From NCBI GenBank assembly GCA_017438265.1, contig JAFRVZ010000006.1:1-46605 (forward strand): 46,605 bases of DNA. The letters run 5' to 3'. This document shows, piece by piece, positions 7,569-17,999 of this stretch (within the stretch, counting starts at the first letter, position 1; each line of letters begins with the position of its first letter). The position numbers were made by a program, and so were the translations under genes. The notes under the pieces are model-generated. The model was not told the origin of the DNA and ran no database searches. It worked only from the letters and a program-made list of their open reading frames with translations. This DNA is from Bacteroidales bacterium (GTDB lineage: Bacteria; Bacteroidota; Bacteroidia; Bacteroidales; UBA932).

Positions 7569-9416
7569 ATGGCAAACGGTAAAATCGGAGTCACTACCGA
7601 GAATATCTTTCCGGTAATCAAGCAGTTCCTCTATTCGGACCACGAAATCTTCCTGCGCGAGCTCGTCGCCAACGCGGTCGACGCGACCCGCAAGCTCCAA
7701 GCCCTCGCCCTCAGCGGGGACTTCAAGGGCGAACTCGGCGAACCGAAGGTACGCATCGAACTGGATGAAAAGAAAAAGGTGCTCAGAATCATCGACGAAG
7801 GCATCGGCATGACCGCCGACGAGGTCGACAGGTACATCAACCAGATCGCTTTCTCCTCGGCCGGGGAGTTCCTCGAGAAATACAAGGACCAGGCGGGCAG
7901 CATCATCGGCCACTTCGGCCTGGGCTTCTATTCCGCCTTCATGGTGGCCTCGAAGGTCACGATCCATACCCTGAGCTGGCAGGAGGGCGCCGAGGGCGTG
8001 TTCTGGAGCTGCGAGGGCGATCCGGACTACAAGATGCAGAAGAAGGAGAAGGCCGGCCGCGGCACCGTCGTGACCCTGTACCTCGACGACGACGCCGAGG
8101 AGTTCGCCTCCCGCGACCGCATCCGCGGACTGCTCGACAAGTACTGCAAGTTCATGCCCGTCCCGGTCATCTTCGGCAAGAAGCAGGAGTGGAAGGACGG
8201 CAAGTACGTCGACACCGACGCGGACGACGTCATCAACGACGTCGAGCCGATCTGGACCAAGGCCCCTTCGGAACTCTCCGACGAAGACTATCTGAAGTTC
8301 TACAAGGCCCTCTATCCGATGGAGGAGGACCCGATGTTCCATATCCACCTGAACGTGGACTATCCCTTCACGCTGACCGGCGTGCTGTACTTCCCGAAGC
8401 TGAAGGAGCGGATGGCCATCGACCGCCACAAGATTCAGCTCTACTGCAACCAGATGTTCGTGACCGACCACGTGGAGGAGATTGTCCCGGACTTCCTGAC
8501 CCTGCTGCACGGCGTCATCGATTCCCCCGATATCCCGCTCAACGTCAGCCGCAGCTACCTCCAGAGCGACGCCAACGTCAAGAAGATCAGCACCTACATT
8601 ACGAAGAAGGTCGCCGACCGGCTCGAGGAGATATTCAAGGAGCAGCGCCCGCAGCTCGAGGAGAAATGGGACAACATCAAGCTCTTCATCGAGTACGGCA
8701 TGCTGACCGACGAGAAGTTCTGCGAGCGCGGGATGAAGTTCGCCCTGCTGAAGAACACCGACGGCAAGTATTTCAGCATCGACGAGTACAAGGCCGCCGT
8801 CGAGCCTTTCCAGAAGGACAAGGACAAAAAACTCGTCTTCCTGTACGCCAACGACGTCCAGCGGCAGTATTCTTTCATCGAGGCCGCGAAGGACAAGGGC
8901 TACGACGTGCTCCTGCTCGACTGCGAGGTCGACCCCCATTTCGTGAACCTGCTGGAGACCCGGATCGGGGACTGCCGTTTTGCCCGCGTCGATTCGGACA
9001 GCATCGACAACCTGATCCCCCAGGAGGACCTGAAGAAGCCGGAACTGTCGGAAGATGAAAAAAATCAGATTTCCGAACTGTTCAAGAGCGCACTTCCCGA
9101 AGGAAATGATTATCTTGTGGAGCCGCGGAACCTGGGCGCGGAGGCGGACCCTGTCGTGATTACCCAGAGCGAGTTCATGCGGCGCTATCGCGAGATGAGC
9201 GCGCTGGGCGGCGGAATGAACTTTTACGGGCAGCTGCCGGAAAGCTACAACGTGATCGTGAACCTCGAGAATCCGCTCGTGGCGCGCATCCGGGAGGAGG
9301 GCAGGGAAAGCGACCTGCTCCGCCAGGTGACCGATCTCGCCCTGCTCGCGAACGGAATGCTGAAGGGAAAGGCCCTCAGCGATTTCATCGCCCGCAGCAA
9401 GCGGATGTTGCAATAA
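7569..9416 (+). CDS. htpG: Molecular chaperone HtpG (Hsp90 family)
   Basis: The 615-aa cytoplasmic ATP-dependent chaperone shows the N-terminal GHKL ATPase motifs: the catalytic Glu in ELVANAVDA (31-39), the nucleotide-binding DEGIGM (76-81) and the lid/Gly-rich GHFGLGFYSAFMV (114-126). NAVDA replaces the usual NASDA, as I recall from Bacteroidota HtpG. The middle domain carries NVSRSYLQSD near residue 325. The C-terminal dimerisation region follows and is somewhat shorter than I recall for Bacteroides homologues. The start ATG is supported by the family N-terminus. A TTTG at about 7521 is not followed by a recognisable -7 box, so the promoter is unclear. The plug lipoprotein gene follows 19 bp downstream. 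Confidence 0.95.
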   Translation: MANGKIGVTTENIFPVIKQFLYSDHEIFLRELVANAVDATRKLQALALSGDFKGELGEPKVRIELDEKKKVLRIIDEGIGMTADEVDRYINQIAFSSAGEFLEKYKDQAGSIIGHFGLGFYSAFMVASKVTIHTLSWQEGAEGVFWSCEGDPDYKMQKKEKAGRGTVVTLYLDDDAEEFASRDRIRGLLDKYCKFMPVPVIFGKKQEWKDGKYVDTDADDVINDVEPIWTKAPSELSDEDYLKFYKALYPMEEDPMFHIHLNVDYPFTLTGVLYFPKLKERMAIDRHKIQLYCNQMFVTDHVEEIVPDFLTLLHGVIDSPDIPLNVSRSYLQSDANVKKISTYITKKVADRLEEIFKEQRPQLEEKWDNIKLFIEYGMLTDEKFCERGMKFALLKNTDGKYFSIDEYKAAVEPFQKDKDKKLVFLYANDVQRQYSFIEAAKDKGYDVLLLDCEVDPHFVNLLETRIGDCRFARVDSDSIDNLIPQEDLKKPELSEDEKNQISELFKSALPEGNDYLVEPRNLGAEADPVVITQSEFMRRYREMSALGGGMNFYGQLPESYNVIVNLENPLVARIREEGRESDLLRQVTDLALLANGMLKGKALSDFIARSKRMLQ

Positions 9417-9435
9417 CGCTACAAGTGTATTAAAT

Positions 9436-9861
9436 ATGAAAAAGACTGTTATTCTGATGCTGGCCTCGCTGCTCGTGGTGGCCGCCTGCGGAACCGCGAA
9501 AAGGGCTTCGTTCGACAGCTCGCTGGAGCGGGATGCGCTCTCCCAGGCAGGGGAGAGTGCGTCCACTTCGACGCTGAAGATGAACGAGCGCGATGCGAAG
9601 ACCTATACCACCATGCAGGATTATCTCCGGGGGAAAGTCCCCGGCGTCCGCGTCAACTCGGACGGAACGATCAACATCCGCGGAGTCAACTCCGTCAACG
9701 CCCAGGCGCAGCCGCTGATCCTGCTCGACGGCGCCGAGATCCGGGACATCAATTCCGTGAATCCGAACGAAGTCAAGTCCGTCGACGTGATCAAGGACGG
9801 CGCGGCCGCGATCTACGGCTTCCGCGGGGTCGCGGGCGTGATCAGCATCAAGACCAAGTAG
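9436..9861 (+). CDS. Standalone TonB-receptor plug-domain lipoprotein
   Basis: The 141-aa product has a lipoprotein signal (lipobox VAAC, Cys about 19) and then essentially one domain. The plug signature is seen as TMQDYLRGKVPGVRV, then INIRGVNSV, QPLILLDGAEI, DVIKDGAAAIYGFRGVAGVI and a final SIKTK. No barrel follows: the gene ends at a normal TAG. Such isolated SusC-type plug domains occur in Bacteroidota, but their function is not established as far as I know. The protein would be membrane-anchored in the periplasm. The gene follows htpG in the same direction and converges on the next lipoprotein gene with a 3-bp gap. Confidence 0.85.
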   Translation: MKKTVILMLASLLVVAACGTAKRASFDSSLERDALSQAGESASTSTLKMNERDAKTYTTMQDYLRGKVPGVRVNSDGTINIRGVNSVNAQAQPLILLDGAEIRDINSVNPNEVKSVDVIKDGAAAIYGFRGVAGVISIKTK

Positions 9862-9864
9862 CGC

Positions 9865-10452
9865 CTAGCGCGCTTCTTCCTCTTCCTCTTCCGGAAGTCC
9901 CTTGATCAGGGCCTCGTAGCCCGGGATGGCCTTGCCGGTCGTCTTGTGGAGGTCGGTTTTTTTCCGCCGGATCGCCAGGACCCGGCAGTCCGGGGTCACG
10001 GAAGCGTGGACATAATTGAAAACGACGGTGTAGCCTTCTCCGATGCCGCGTCCCGTAAAGACGTAATCGTAGAAGGCTATGTCATTGATGCGGCTGCCGA
10101 GGGCGGCGCCGAGGGAGTCCAGCCCGCGGGAGACTTCCTTGTCCTTCCGGAGGCTTTCGGAACGCAGCTGGGCGTTCTTCGGCTTGCCTTCCTTCAGGTA
10201 CTGGTTGTAGAGCAGCTCGTCCTGGCGCGCCCGCAGGGCGAAGGTTTTCTTGCGGCGCAGGAGTTCGTCCGCGAAGGTCGAGGAATCTACCTTCTCGAAA
10301 CTGTCGAATAGGACGGATTCCAGTTTTTCGTCTTCCGCCAGGAGGGCCTGGATCACGGCCTTCTGGACCGGGTCGACGTCGGATTTCTTGTTTTTGCTGC
10401 CGCAGGAGGCTACCAGGAGGAGCGCGGCCAGCAGGAGAAGGGTCTTTTTCAT
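9865..10452 (-). CDS. Small lipoprotein, hypothetical
   Basis: The 195-aa product has a lipoprotein signal (MKK, poly-Leu core, lipobox VASC, Cys about 17). A charged helical region follows, with Lys, Asp and Glu through residues 20-110, then a more mixed part containing FYDYVFTGRG and VVFNYVHASVTPDC. It ends in a run of six Glu before AR. No family is recognised. Its ATG overlaps the stop of the upstream flavoprotein gene by 4 nt (ATGA), so translation is probably coupled. A longer frame reaching 11421 is an artefact that runs across the flavoprotein gene. Confidence 0.7.
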   Translation of the reverse strand: MKKTLLLLAALLLVASCGSKNKKSDVDPVQKAVIQALLAEDEKLESVLFDSFEKVDSSTFADELLRRKKTFALRARQDELLYNQYLKEGKPKNAQLRSESLRKDKEVSRGLDSLGAALGSRINDIAFYDYVFTGRGIGEGYTVVFNYVHASVTPDCRVLAIRRKKTDLHKTTGKAIPGYEALIKGLPEEEEEEAR

Positions 10453-11624
10453 TTTCTGTCTTTGTTTGAGGCGATTCCCCGGGCGGCGAGCATCGCCGTG
10501 GACCAGGCCGCCTGGAGGTTGAAACCGCCGGTAATGGCGTCGACGTCGAGGACTTCCCCCGCGAAGTACAGCCCCGGGCGGCACTTGCTCTCCAGGGTCT
10601 GCAGGTTCACGTCCCGCAGCGAAACGCCGCCGCAAGTTACGAATTCTTCCTTGAATCTGCTCTTTCCGCAGACTGGATACGGGTCGCGCTGCAGGATTTC
10701 CGTGAGCCGGGAAAGGCTCCGCGGGCCCGCCTCGGCGCAGCGCAGCTCCGCCCGGACGCCGCTTTTCTGCAGGAGATGCTGCCAGAGGCGCGCCGTGAGT
10801 TCCGGCAGGCGGACGGAGGAAAGCTGTTTGCGGGGATTCTCCGCAAACAGGGCTTCCAGCCGCTCCCGTACCTCCGCATCCGCCCTGTCGCCGAGCCAGC
10901 CGACCAGCAGCTGCGCACGGTAGCCCTGTTCCGCGAGGTAGCGGGCGCCGTATGAGGAGAGCTTCAGGATGGCGGGGCCGCTCATCCCCCAGTCGGTCAC
11001 GAGCAGGGGACCGCCGGCGCGGAATTTCGTGCCTGCAAGGGCTGCAGTGGCATTTTCTACGACCGTGCCGGCCAGTGCGCGGACCGGGTCGTCGCCGAGG
11101 TTGAAGGTGAAGAGGGAGGGGACCGGCGGCTCGAGGGCGACCCCGCTGCCTTCCAGCAGCCGCAGGGCGCCGCCGCCCGTCGTCACGACGACCGCGTCCG
11201 CGTCCACGGCGCGGACGTCGTCGATCCGGCTGCCGCAGCGGACCTCGACGCCGAGTCGCTCCATCAGGCGCAGCAGCGTCCGCACGATCTCCATCGCGTC
11301 CTGCGAACGGGGGAACACGCAGCCGTCGGGCTGCGTGACGAGGCGCACGCCTTCGCGCTCGAACCAGGCCTGCGTATCCGCCGCGCTGAACGCGCCGAGG
11401 GCGCGCTTCATCAGCTGCCATCCCCGCGGGTAGGCTTCCTGCAGGCGGCCGATCCCTTCAAAGGAGTTGGTCAGGTTGCAGCGGCCGCCGCCGGTAACCG
11501 CGACCTTGCGCAGCGGGCGCGGGCCGGCTTCGTGGACGAGCACGGCGCAGTCCGGCAGGAGCCTCCGCAGCGCAATCGCGCAGAAGCATCCGGCCGCGCC
11601 GGCCCCTATGACGGCTACTTTCAT
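10449..11624 (-). CDS. HI0933/BaiN-type NAD(P)/FAD-dependent oxidoreductase
   Basis: The 391-aa flavoprotein starts with a Rossmann dinucleotide fold (VAVIGAGAAGC at residues 3-13) followed by the family signature KVAVTGGGRCNLTN near 40-53. It has a central domain with VVVTTGGGALR, and ends with the second FAD contact GLYFAGEVLDVDAITGGFNLQ (two adjacent blocks). This is the YhiN/HI0933 family, to which the clostridial bile-acid reductase BaiN belongs. Physiological substrates of most members are unknown, so bile-acid activity cannot be claimed. The start ATG begins 4 nt after a -7-like box. It is the first gene of a two-gene unit with the downstream lipoprotein and diverges from the nucleoside kinase. 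Confidence 0.85.
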   Translation of the reverse strand: MKVAVIGAGAAGCFCAIALRRLLPDCAVLVHEAGPRPLRKVAVTGGGRCNLTNSFEGIGRLQEAYPRGWQLMKRALGAFSAADTQAWFEREGVRLVTQPDGCVFPRSQDAMEIVRTLLRLMERLGVEVRCGSRIDDVRAVDADAVVVTTGGGALRLLEGSGVALEPPVPSLFTFNLGDDPVRALAGTVVENATAALAGTKFRAGGPLLVTDWGMSGPAILKLSSYGARYLAEQGYRAQLLVGWLGDRADAEVRERLEALFAENPRKQLSSVRLPELTARLWQHLLQKSGVRAELRCAEAGPRSLSRLTEILQRDPYPVCGKSRFKEEFVTCGGVSLRDVNLQTLESKCRPGLYFAGEVLDVDAITGGFNLQAAWSTAMLAARGIASNKDRK

Positions 11625-11628
11625 CCCC

Positions 11629-11636
11629 TAAAAATA
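11629..11636 (-). promoter_or_regulatory. -7 element of the flavoprotein gene
   Basis: On the minus strand TATTTTTA differs from TAnnTTTG only in the last base and ends 4 nt (GGGG) before the ATG at 11624. A leaderless mRNA would result. No convincing -33 element is seen. Confidence 0.35.
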
Positions 11637-11669
11637 TCAACTTTTTTTAGCATTTGCCGAATATTGCGG

Positions 11670-11677
11670 TAAATTTG
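11670..11677 (+). promoter_or_regulatory. -7 promoter element of the nucleoside kinase gene
   Basis: TAAATTTG is an exact TAnnTTTG match and ends 4 nt (CCGC) before the ATG at 11682. TTAG at 11647-11650 sits at the correct 19-nt spacing as a weak -33 element. The transcript should begin at or next to the start codon. Confidence 0.6.
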
Positions 11678-11681
11678 CCGC

Positions 11682-13337
11682 ATGCTTCAGATTTTCTGCA
11701 AAAACACGGGAACGGCGAAGGAATTCCCGGAGGGGACGACCCTGCTGGACATGCTTCCCTCGTTCGAATTCGACAAGCCCTACCCGATTGTCTCCGCCCG
11801 GGTCAACAACGTTTCCCAGGGGTTGAAATTCAAGGCGTACAACAACAAGGAGGTCGAGTTCCTGGACGTGCGCGACGCCAGCGGCATGCGCGTCTATACC
11901 CGTTCGCTCTTCTTCCTCCTCTGCAAGTCCGCCTACGATGTCTTCCCCGGCTGCAAGATCTTCATCGAGCACGAGATTTCGAACGGTTACTACTGTGTCG
12001 TCCGCCGGCGGGAAGGCGCCCTGAAGGACGCCGACATCGACGCCCTGAAGGCCCGGATGCGGGAAATCGTCGCGAAGGACATCCCCTTCCACCGCTATGA
12101 GGTCCAGGTCGGCGAAGCCGCCCGCCTCTTCTCCGAACGCGGCCAGGAAGACAAGGTCAAGCTGATCGGGACCTCCGGCGAGGTCTATATGAGCTACTAC
12201 ACCCTCGGCGGGACGCCGGATTACTACTACGGCCGCCTGGTCCCGTCCGCGGGCTTCCTGCAGGTGTGGGACGTCCTGCGTTTCCACGACGGCATCCTCC
12301 TGCAGGTCCCGGACCGCCATGCGCCGGACCGCGTCGCTCCGTACGTCGCGCAGCCGAAGACCTTCGGGATGTATGCGGAGAACCTGAAGTGGAACCTGAT
12401 CATGGGGCTGAACAACGTGGGCGACCTGAACCAGACCTCCCTGGAACGCGGCACCGAGCTGATCCAGGTGGCGGAAGCCCTGCAGGACAAGAAGATCGTC
12501 CAGATCGCCGAGGAGATCGACCGGCGCTTCCGCGAACAGAAAGTCCGGCTGGTCCTGATCACCGGCCCTTCCAGCAGCGGCAAGACGACCTTCTGCAAGC
12601 GCCTGAGCGTCCAGCTCAAGGCCTGCGGCCTGCGGCCTGTCTCGTTCTCGACCGACGACTATTTCGTGAACCGCGTAGATACGCCGAAATTCCCGGACGG
12701 CCGCTATGACTTCGACAACTTCGACACCGTGGACCACGATGCGCTCCAGCGCGACGTCCTGCGCCTGCTCGGCGGCGCGGAAGTCGAGGTCCCGGAATTC
12801 AACTTCGTGACCGGCATCCGCGAGTACAACGGGAAGAAACTGCGCCTCGGGCGCGGCTCCGTGCTGCTCGTGGAGGGCATCCACGCCCTGAATCCGCGCC
12901 TGACGGACCAGGTCCCGGAGGAAGCCAAGTTCCGCATCTTCATCTCCACGCTGACCAGCATCTCCCTGGACAACCACAATTCCATCCCGACGAGCGACAA
13001 CCGCCTGCTGCGCCGCATCATCCGCGACTACAACAACGGTTCCTTCACGGCCCGCGAAACGATCAGCCAGTGGCCCTCGGTCCGCGATTCGGAAGAAAAG
13101 TGGATCTACCCGTACCAGGAGAACGCCGACATGATGTTCAATTCGGCCTACCTCGTCGAATTCGCCGTCCTGCGCAACCACGCGGAACCCATCCTCGCGA
13201 GCATCCCGAAGAACACCCCGGAATACGCGGAGGCCCACCGCCTCCTCAAGTTCATCCATTATTTCATCCCCATCCCCGACAACGAGATTCCATCCACCTC
13301 GCTCCTGCGGGCCTTCATCGGCGGCAGCAGCTTTTAA
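11682..13337 (+). CDS. Uridine kinase-like nucleoside kinase with N-terminal TGS domain
   Basis: The 551-aa protein has the domain order typical of Bacteroidota: an N-terminal TGS-like domain (MLQIFCKNTGTAKEFPEG, then TTLLDML), a threonyl-tRNA-synthetase second-domain-like part (GYYCVVRRREGAL, FHRYEV), and a C-terminal P-loop kinase of the uridine kinase family. The Walker A motif GPSSSGKT lies at about residues 294-301, followed by SFSTDDYFVNR and later VEGIHALNP. It is predicted to phosphorylate uridine or cytidine in salvage. The TGS part has no established role here. The start is fixed by the conserved first residues. It is followed 9 bp later by a beta-barrel gene in the same direction. 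Confidence 0.85.
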   Translation: MLQIFCKNTGTAKEFPEGTTLLDMLPSFEFDKPYPIVSARVNNVSQGLKFKAYNNKEVEFLDVRDASGMRVYTRSLFFLLCKSAYDVFPGCKIFIEHEISNGYYCVVRRREGALKDADIDALKARMREIVAKDIPFHRYEVQVGEAARLFSERGQEDKVKLIGTSGEVYMSYYTLGGTPDYYYGRLVPSAGFLQVWDVLRFHDGILLQVPDRHAPDRVAPYVAQPKTFGMYAENLKWNLIMGLNNVGDLNQTSLERGTELIQVAEALQDKKIVQIAEEIDRRFREQKVRLVLITGPSSSGKTTFCKRLSVQLKACGLRPVSFSTDDYFVNRVDTPKFPDGRYDFDNFDTVDHDALQRDVLRLLGGAEVEVPEFNFVTGIREYNGKKLRLGRGSVLLVEGIHALNPRLTDQVPEEAKFRIFISTLTSISLDNHNSIPTSDNRLLRRIIRDYNNGSFTARETISQWPSVRDSEEKWIYPYQENADMMFNSAYLVEFAVLRNHAEPILASIPKNTPEYAEAHRLLKFIHYFIPIPDNEIPSTSLLRAFIGGSSF

Positions 13338-13346
13338 CCCCATCCC

Positions 13347-14378
13347 ATGACCATGAAAAAACTAGCGATACTCTGCATCTCCCTGCTCTTTGCGGCAGGC
13401 ACCGCCCTCCGGGCCCAGGACGAAATCACCTTCTCCCTGATTCCCCGCCTCGACGGCACCCTCTACTCCTATCCCGGCGACGGCAGCGAAATGACCCTTG
13501 GCGCCTCGGCCCTCTATTCCCTTTTCGAGGGCAACCTCGGGGACTTCTCCTGGTCCGTCAGCAACCACTGGCTCTCGACCGACCCCGCGTCGCTCTACCG
13601 GGACGTGACCCTCTCGACGACCTACACGTTTCTCGACTGGGCGTACCTGGCCTACGGCATCGGTGACTTCACCGTGACGCTCGGCAAGCAGTGCGTCGCC
13701 CTCGGCGGCTTCGAGTACGACAAGTATGACTACGAGATCTTCGATCCGCTGGCCTCGCGCTACTGGAACGACGCCTCCGCCTACCAGTGGGGCGGGATGC
13801 TGAGCTGGGCTCCGTCGGAGAACCACAGCTTCGACCTCCAGCTCGTCTCCTCGCCGACCTTCTACATGCCGGAGCTGCGCCAGGACGAGACGCTGGTCTT
13901 CCCGACCGCGCCCTTCGAGCAGAAGTACTTCGCCGGCGGCGACTACGGCCTCTTCCTGCGCTGGTACGGCTCGATCGGCAATCTGTCGACCATCTGGTCC
14001 CTCAGCAACGCGACCTACCACAACGTCCTCGGGCGCGGCAACTACGTCGACCTCGTCCTCGGCAACCAGTATGAGGCCGGTAACTGGAATTTCACGCTGG
14101 ATTACTATTACCGCTGGGGAATGAACTACCAGGCGATGTTCTCCGTGGAGGACCGCCTGTCGGACCACTTCGCCCTGAAGTGGAAGGCGGGCTTCATCGA
14201 CGGCGCACGCACGGACCGCTCCTACCAGTTCGGTACGGTCCTGCAGTACTATCCGCTCCAGGGCAGCGACAACCTGCGCATCCACGCACTCTGCTCCTAC
14301 GGCAATTTCTACGGGGATACGCTGACCGTGGGCCTCGGCCTGACGTGGCGTTTCGACTGGACGCTGCTGGAGCGCTAA
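13347..14378 (+). CDS. Outer-membrane beta-barrel (porin-like) protein
   Basis: The 343-aa product has a signal peptide cleaved after ALRAQ (about residue 24). It consists of alternating hydrophobic and aromatic segments separated by short turns (LGKQCVALGGFEYDKYDYEI, WNFTLDYYYRWGMNY, RIHALCSYGNFYG, LTVGLGLTWRFDW), as expected of an outer-membrane beta-barrel. It resembles porin-like barrels of Bacteroidota, but I cannot assign a substrate. Two starts are possible: ATG at 13347 or, more like a normal signal peptide, ATG at 13353 (MKKLAIL). It follows the nucleoside kinase by 9 bp and its stop codon overlaps that of the convergent sirtuin gene by 4 bp. Confidence 0.75.
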   Translation: MTMKKLAILCISLLFAAGTALRAQDEITFSLIPRLDGTLYSYPGDGSEMTLGASALYSLFEGNLGDFSWSVSNHWLSTDPASLYRDVTLSTTYTFLDWAYLAYGIGDFTVTLGKQCVALGGFEYDKYDYEIFDPLASRYWNDASAYQWGGMLSWAPSENHSFDLQLVSSPTFYMPELRQDETLVFPTAPFEQKYFAGGDYGLFLRWYGSIGNLSTIWSLSNATYHNVLGRGNYVDLVLGNQYEAGNWNFTLDYYYRWGMNYQAMFSVEDRLSDHFALKWKAGFIDGARTDRSYQFGTVLQYYPLQGSDNLRIHALCSYGNFYGDTLTVGLGLTWRFDWTLLER

Positions 14379-15064
14379 GCCTCCTTTCCCTGAATCATTG
14401 AAATGAACCTGGCGACCCCCGTGGTCGCCTTTTCCTTGATATGGACGATGCGGCTGTTGCCGTCCGTCGGCACGTCGGCGGGATCGACGACGAAGATCCG
14501 GCACTTCGGGTCCGCGTAGTACATGAGGCTCGCGGCGGGGTAGACCTGCATCGAGGTGCCGACGATGAGGAGGATGTCGGCCTTCGAGACCGCTTCGACC
14601 GCGGGCTCGAATTCCGGGACCGATTCCCCGAACCAGACGATGTGGGGGCGCAGCTGGGCGCCGTGTTCCTTCTCTCCGAGCGCGATGCGGCCGTAGCCGA
14701 TGTCGCGGACGCCGCCGCTGCGGTTCTCCGGGCGGACCTTGGTCAGCTCGCCGTGGAGGTGGATGATGCGGCTGCTGCCGGCGCGCTCGTGGAGGTCGTC
14801 GACGTTCTGGGTCACGACGGTGACGTCGTAGTCCTTCTCCAGCGCGGCGATGTCGAGATGGGCCTGGTTCGGACGGATGTCGGCGAGCTTGGCGCGGAGG
14901 CGGTTGTAGAATTCGATCACGAGGCCGGGATTCCGGTACCAGCCTTCGATGGAGGCGACGTCTTCGACGGGGTAGTTGTCCCAGAGGCCGTCATTGCCCC
15001 GGAAAGTGGCCAGGCCGCTTTCAGCGCTGATCCCTGACCCGGAAAGGACGACGAGTTTCTTCAT
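14375..15064 (-). CDS. Sir2-family NAD-dependent protein deacylase, zinc-less type
   Basis: The 229-aa sirtuin would remove acyl groups from lysines using NAD. NAD-site motifs are SGSGISAESGLATFRG (8-23), VVTQNVDDLHERAG near 84-97 and VGTSMQVYPAASL near 168-180. The catalytic His is in HLHGEL (about 104-109). The Tyr of the class III FYNxR acyl-pocket motif is present (EFYNRLR), but Leu stands at the +3 Arg position, with Arg at +2 and +4. There is only one Cys (DPKCR), so the usual four-Cys zinc site is absent. It converges on the barrel gene with a 4-bp overlap. Acyl preference is uncertain. Confidence 0.88.
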   Translation of the reverse strand: MKKLVVLSGSGISAESGLATFRGNDGLWDNYPVEDVASIEGWYRNPGLVIEFYNRLRAKLADIRPNQAHLDIAALEKDYDVTVVTQNVDDLHERAGSSRIIHLHGELTKVRPENRSGGVRDIGYGRIALGEKEHGAQLRPHIVWFGESVPEFEPAVEAVSKADILLIVGTSMQVYPAASLMYYADPKCRIFVVDPADVPTDGNSRIVHIKEKATTGVARFISMIQGKEA

Positions 15065-15106
15065 GGCGCAAAATGTTTTCCGAATCTAAATATACCCTTT
15101 TTTTTG

Positions 15107-15114
15107 TATCTTCG
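15107..15114 (+). promoter_or_regulatory. -7 promoter element of the acyl-ACP thioesterase gene
   Basis: TATCTTCG (TAnnTTTG with one change) lies in an AT-rich intergenic stretch 19 nt before the ATG at 15134. No -33 element has the right spacing. Confidence 0.4.
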
Positions 15115-15133
15115 TCCTATATTGAGAAGCAAG

Positions 15134-15886
15134 ATGACGGAAGAAAGACACAAACTGACCTGCGAGATGGTCGACCTGCATAACATGCTGCGTCCCTATG
15201 CGTTCATGGGACTGGCGCAGGAAATCGGCAACGAAGATGCGCTGCGCTACGGCCTGGGATACTACGAACTGCTCGAGAAAAACCTGACCTGGGTCGTTTC
15301 CCGGATGCATTTCGTCATCCGCCGCCCGGCGATGTGGCGTGACGAGGTCCTCCTGCGGACCCAGTCCCGCGGCGTCGTCGGCCCGTTCTTCGTCCGCGAC
15401 TACGTCCTGTTGGATCCCGCCGACCCGGCCGCCGGCCCGTTTGTCCAGGGGACCTCTTCCTGGGTCCTACTGGATGTCCGGGAGCGCAAGCTGGTCCGGA
15501 ACGACGTGCTGGGCGACACCGCGCTGGCGGGTCCCGGGATGCTGGCGGGCGCGCTCGAAGAGCCCGCTCCGCGGGTCGCGTTCCCCCGCAAGGCGGAACG
15601 CACGCCGGCCGGCAGCCGCCGCGTCCGCTACTCCGACCTCGACCACAACGGCCATACCAACAACGCGACCTACATCCTCTGGGCCCTGGACTGCCTCCCG
15701 CCGGAGGTGACGCTGGAAAACTGGTGCCGGGAAGTCTCGATCAACTTCTCGCGCGAAACCCGGCCCGGAGAGGAGGTGACGCTCTCCTATGTTGGGACCG
15801 CGGACGCGGAAACCGGCGCGCGGACCTTCTTCGTCGAAGGCGAGGAAGGGGAGTCCGTCATCTTTACCGCCCGCCTCGTATTCTGA
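15134..15886 (+). CDS. Acyl-ACP thioesterase (FatA/FatB family)
   Basis: The 250-aa cytoplasmic double-hotdog thioesterase is predicted to release fatty acids from acyl carrier protein. The second hotdog carries the signature YSDLDHNGHTNNATY at about 166-180, supplying the conserved Asn and His of the active site. The N-terminal hotdog contains LTWVVSRMHFVIRRPAMW (51-68). The ATG at 15134 is chosen over a TTG at 15104, which lies at the -7 box. The gene diverges from the sirtuin gene and is followed 26 bp later by the esterase. It has the usual length for bacterial members. Confidence 0.88.
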   Translation: MTEERHKLTCEMVDLHNMLRPYAFMGLAQEIGNEDALRYGLGYYELLEKNLTWVVSRMHFVIRRPAMWRDEVLLRTQSRGVVGPFFVRDYVLLDPADPAAGPFVQGTSSWVLLDVRERKLVRNDVLGDTALAGPGMLAGALEEPAPRVAFPRKAERTPAGSRRVRYSDLDHNGHTNNATYILWALDCLPPEVTLENWCREVSINFSRETRPGEEVTLSYVGTADAETGARTFFVEGEEGESVIFTARLVF

Positions 15887-15903
15887 CAGAAACCACTGTA
15901 TAA

Positions 15904-17989
<2,086 letters not shown>

Positions 17990-17999
17990 GGGACGGGGT

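Noticed and set aside
9865-11421. 518-aa minus-strand frame as one fused protein
   Set aside because: Only its last 195 codons (from 10452) form a lipoprotein; the upstream part is an out-of-frame reading of the flavoprotein gene.
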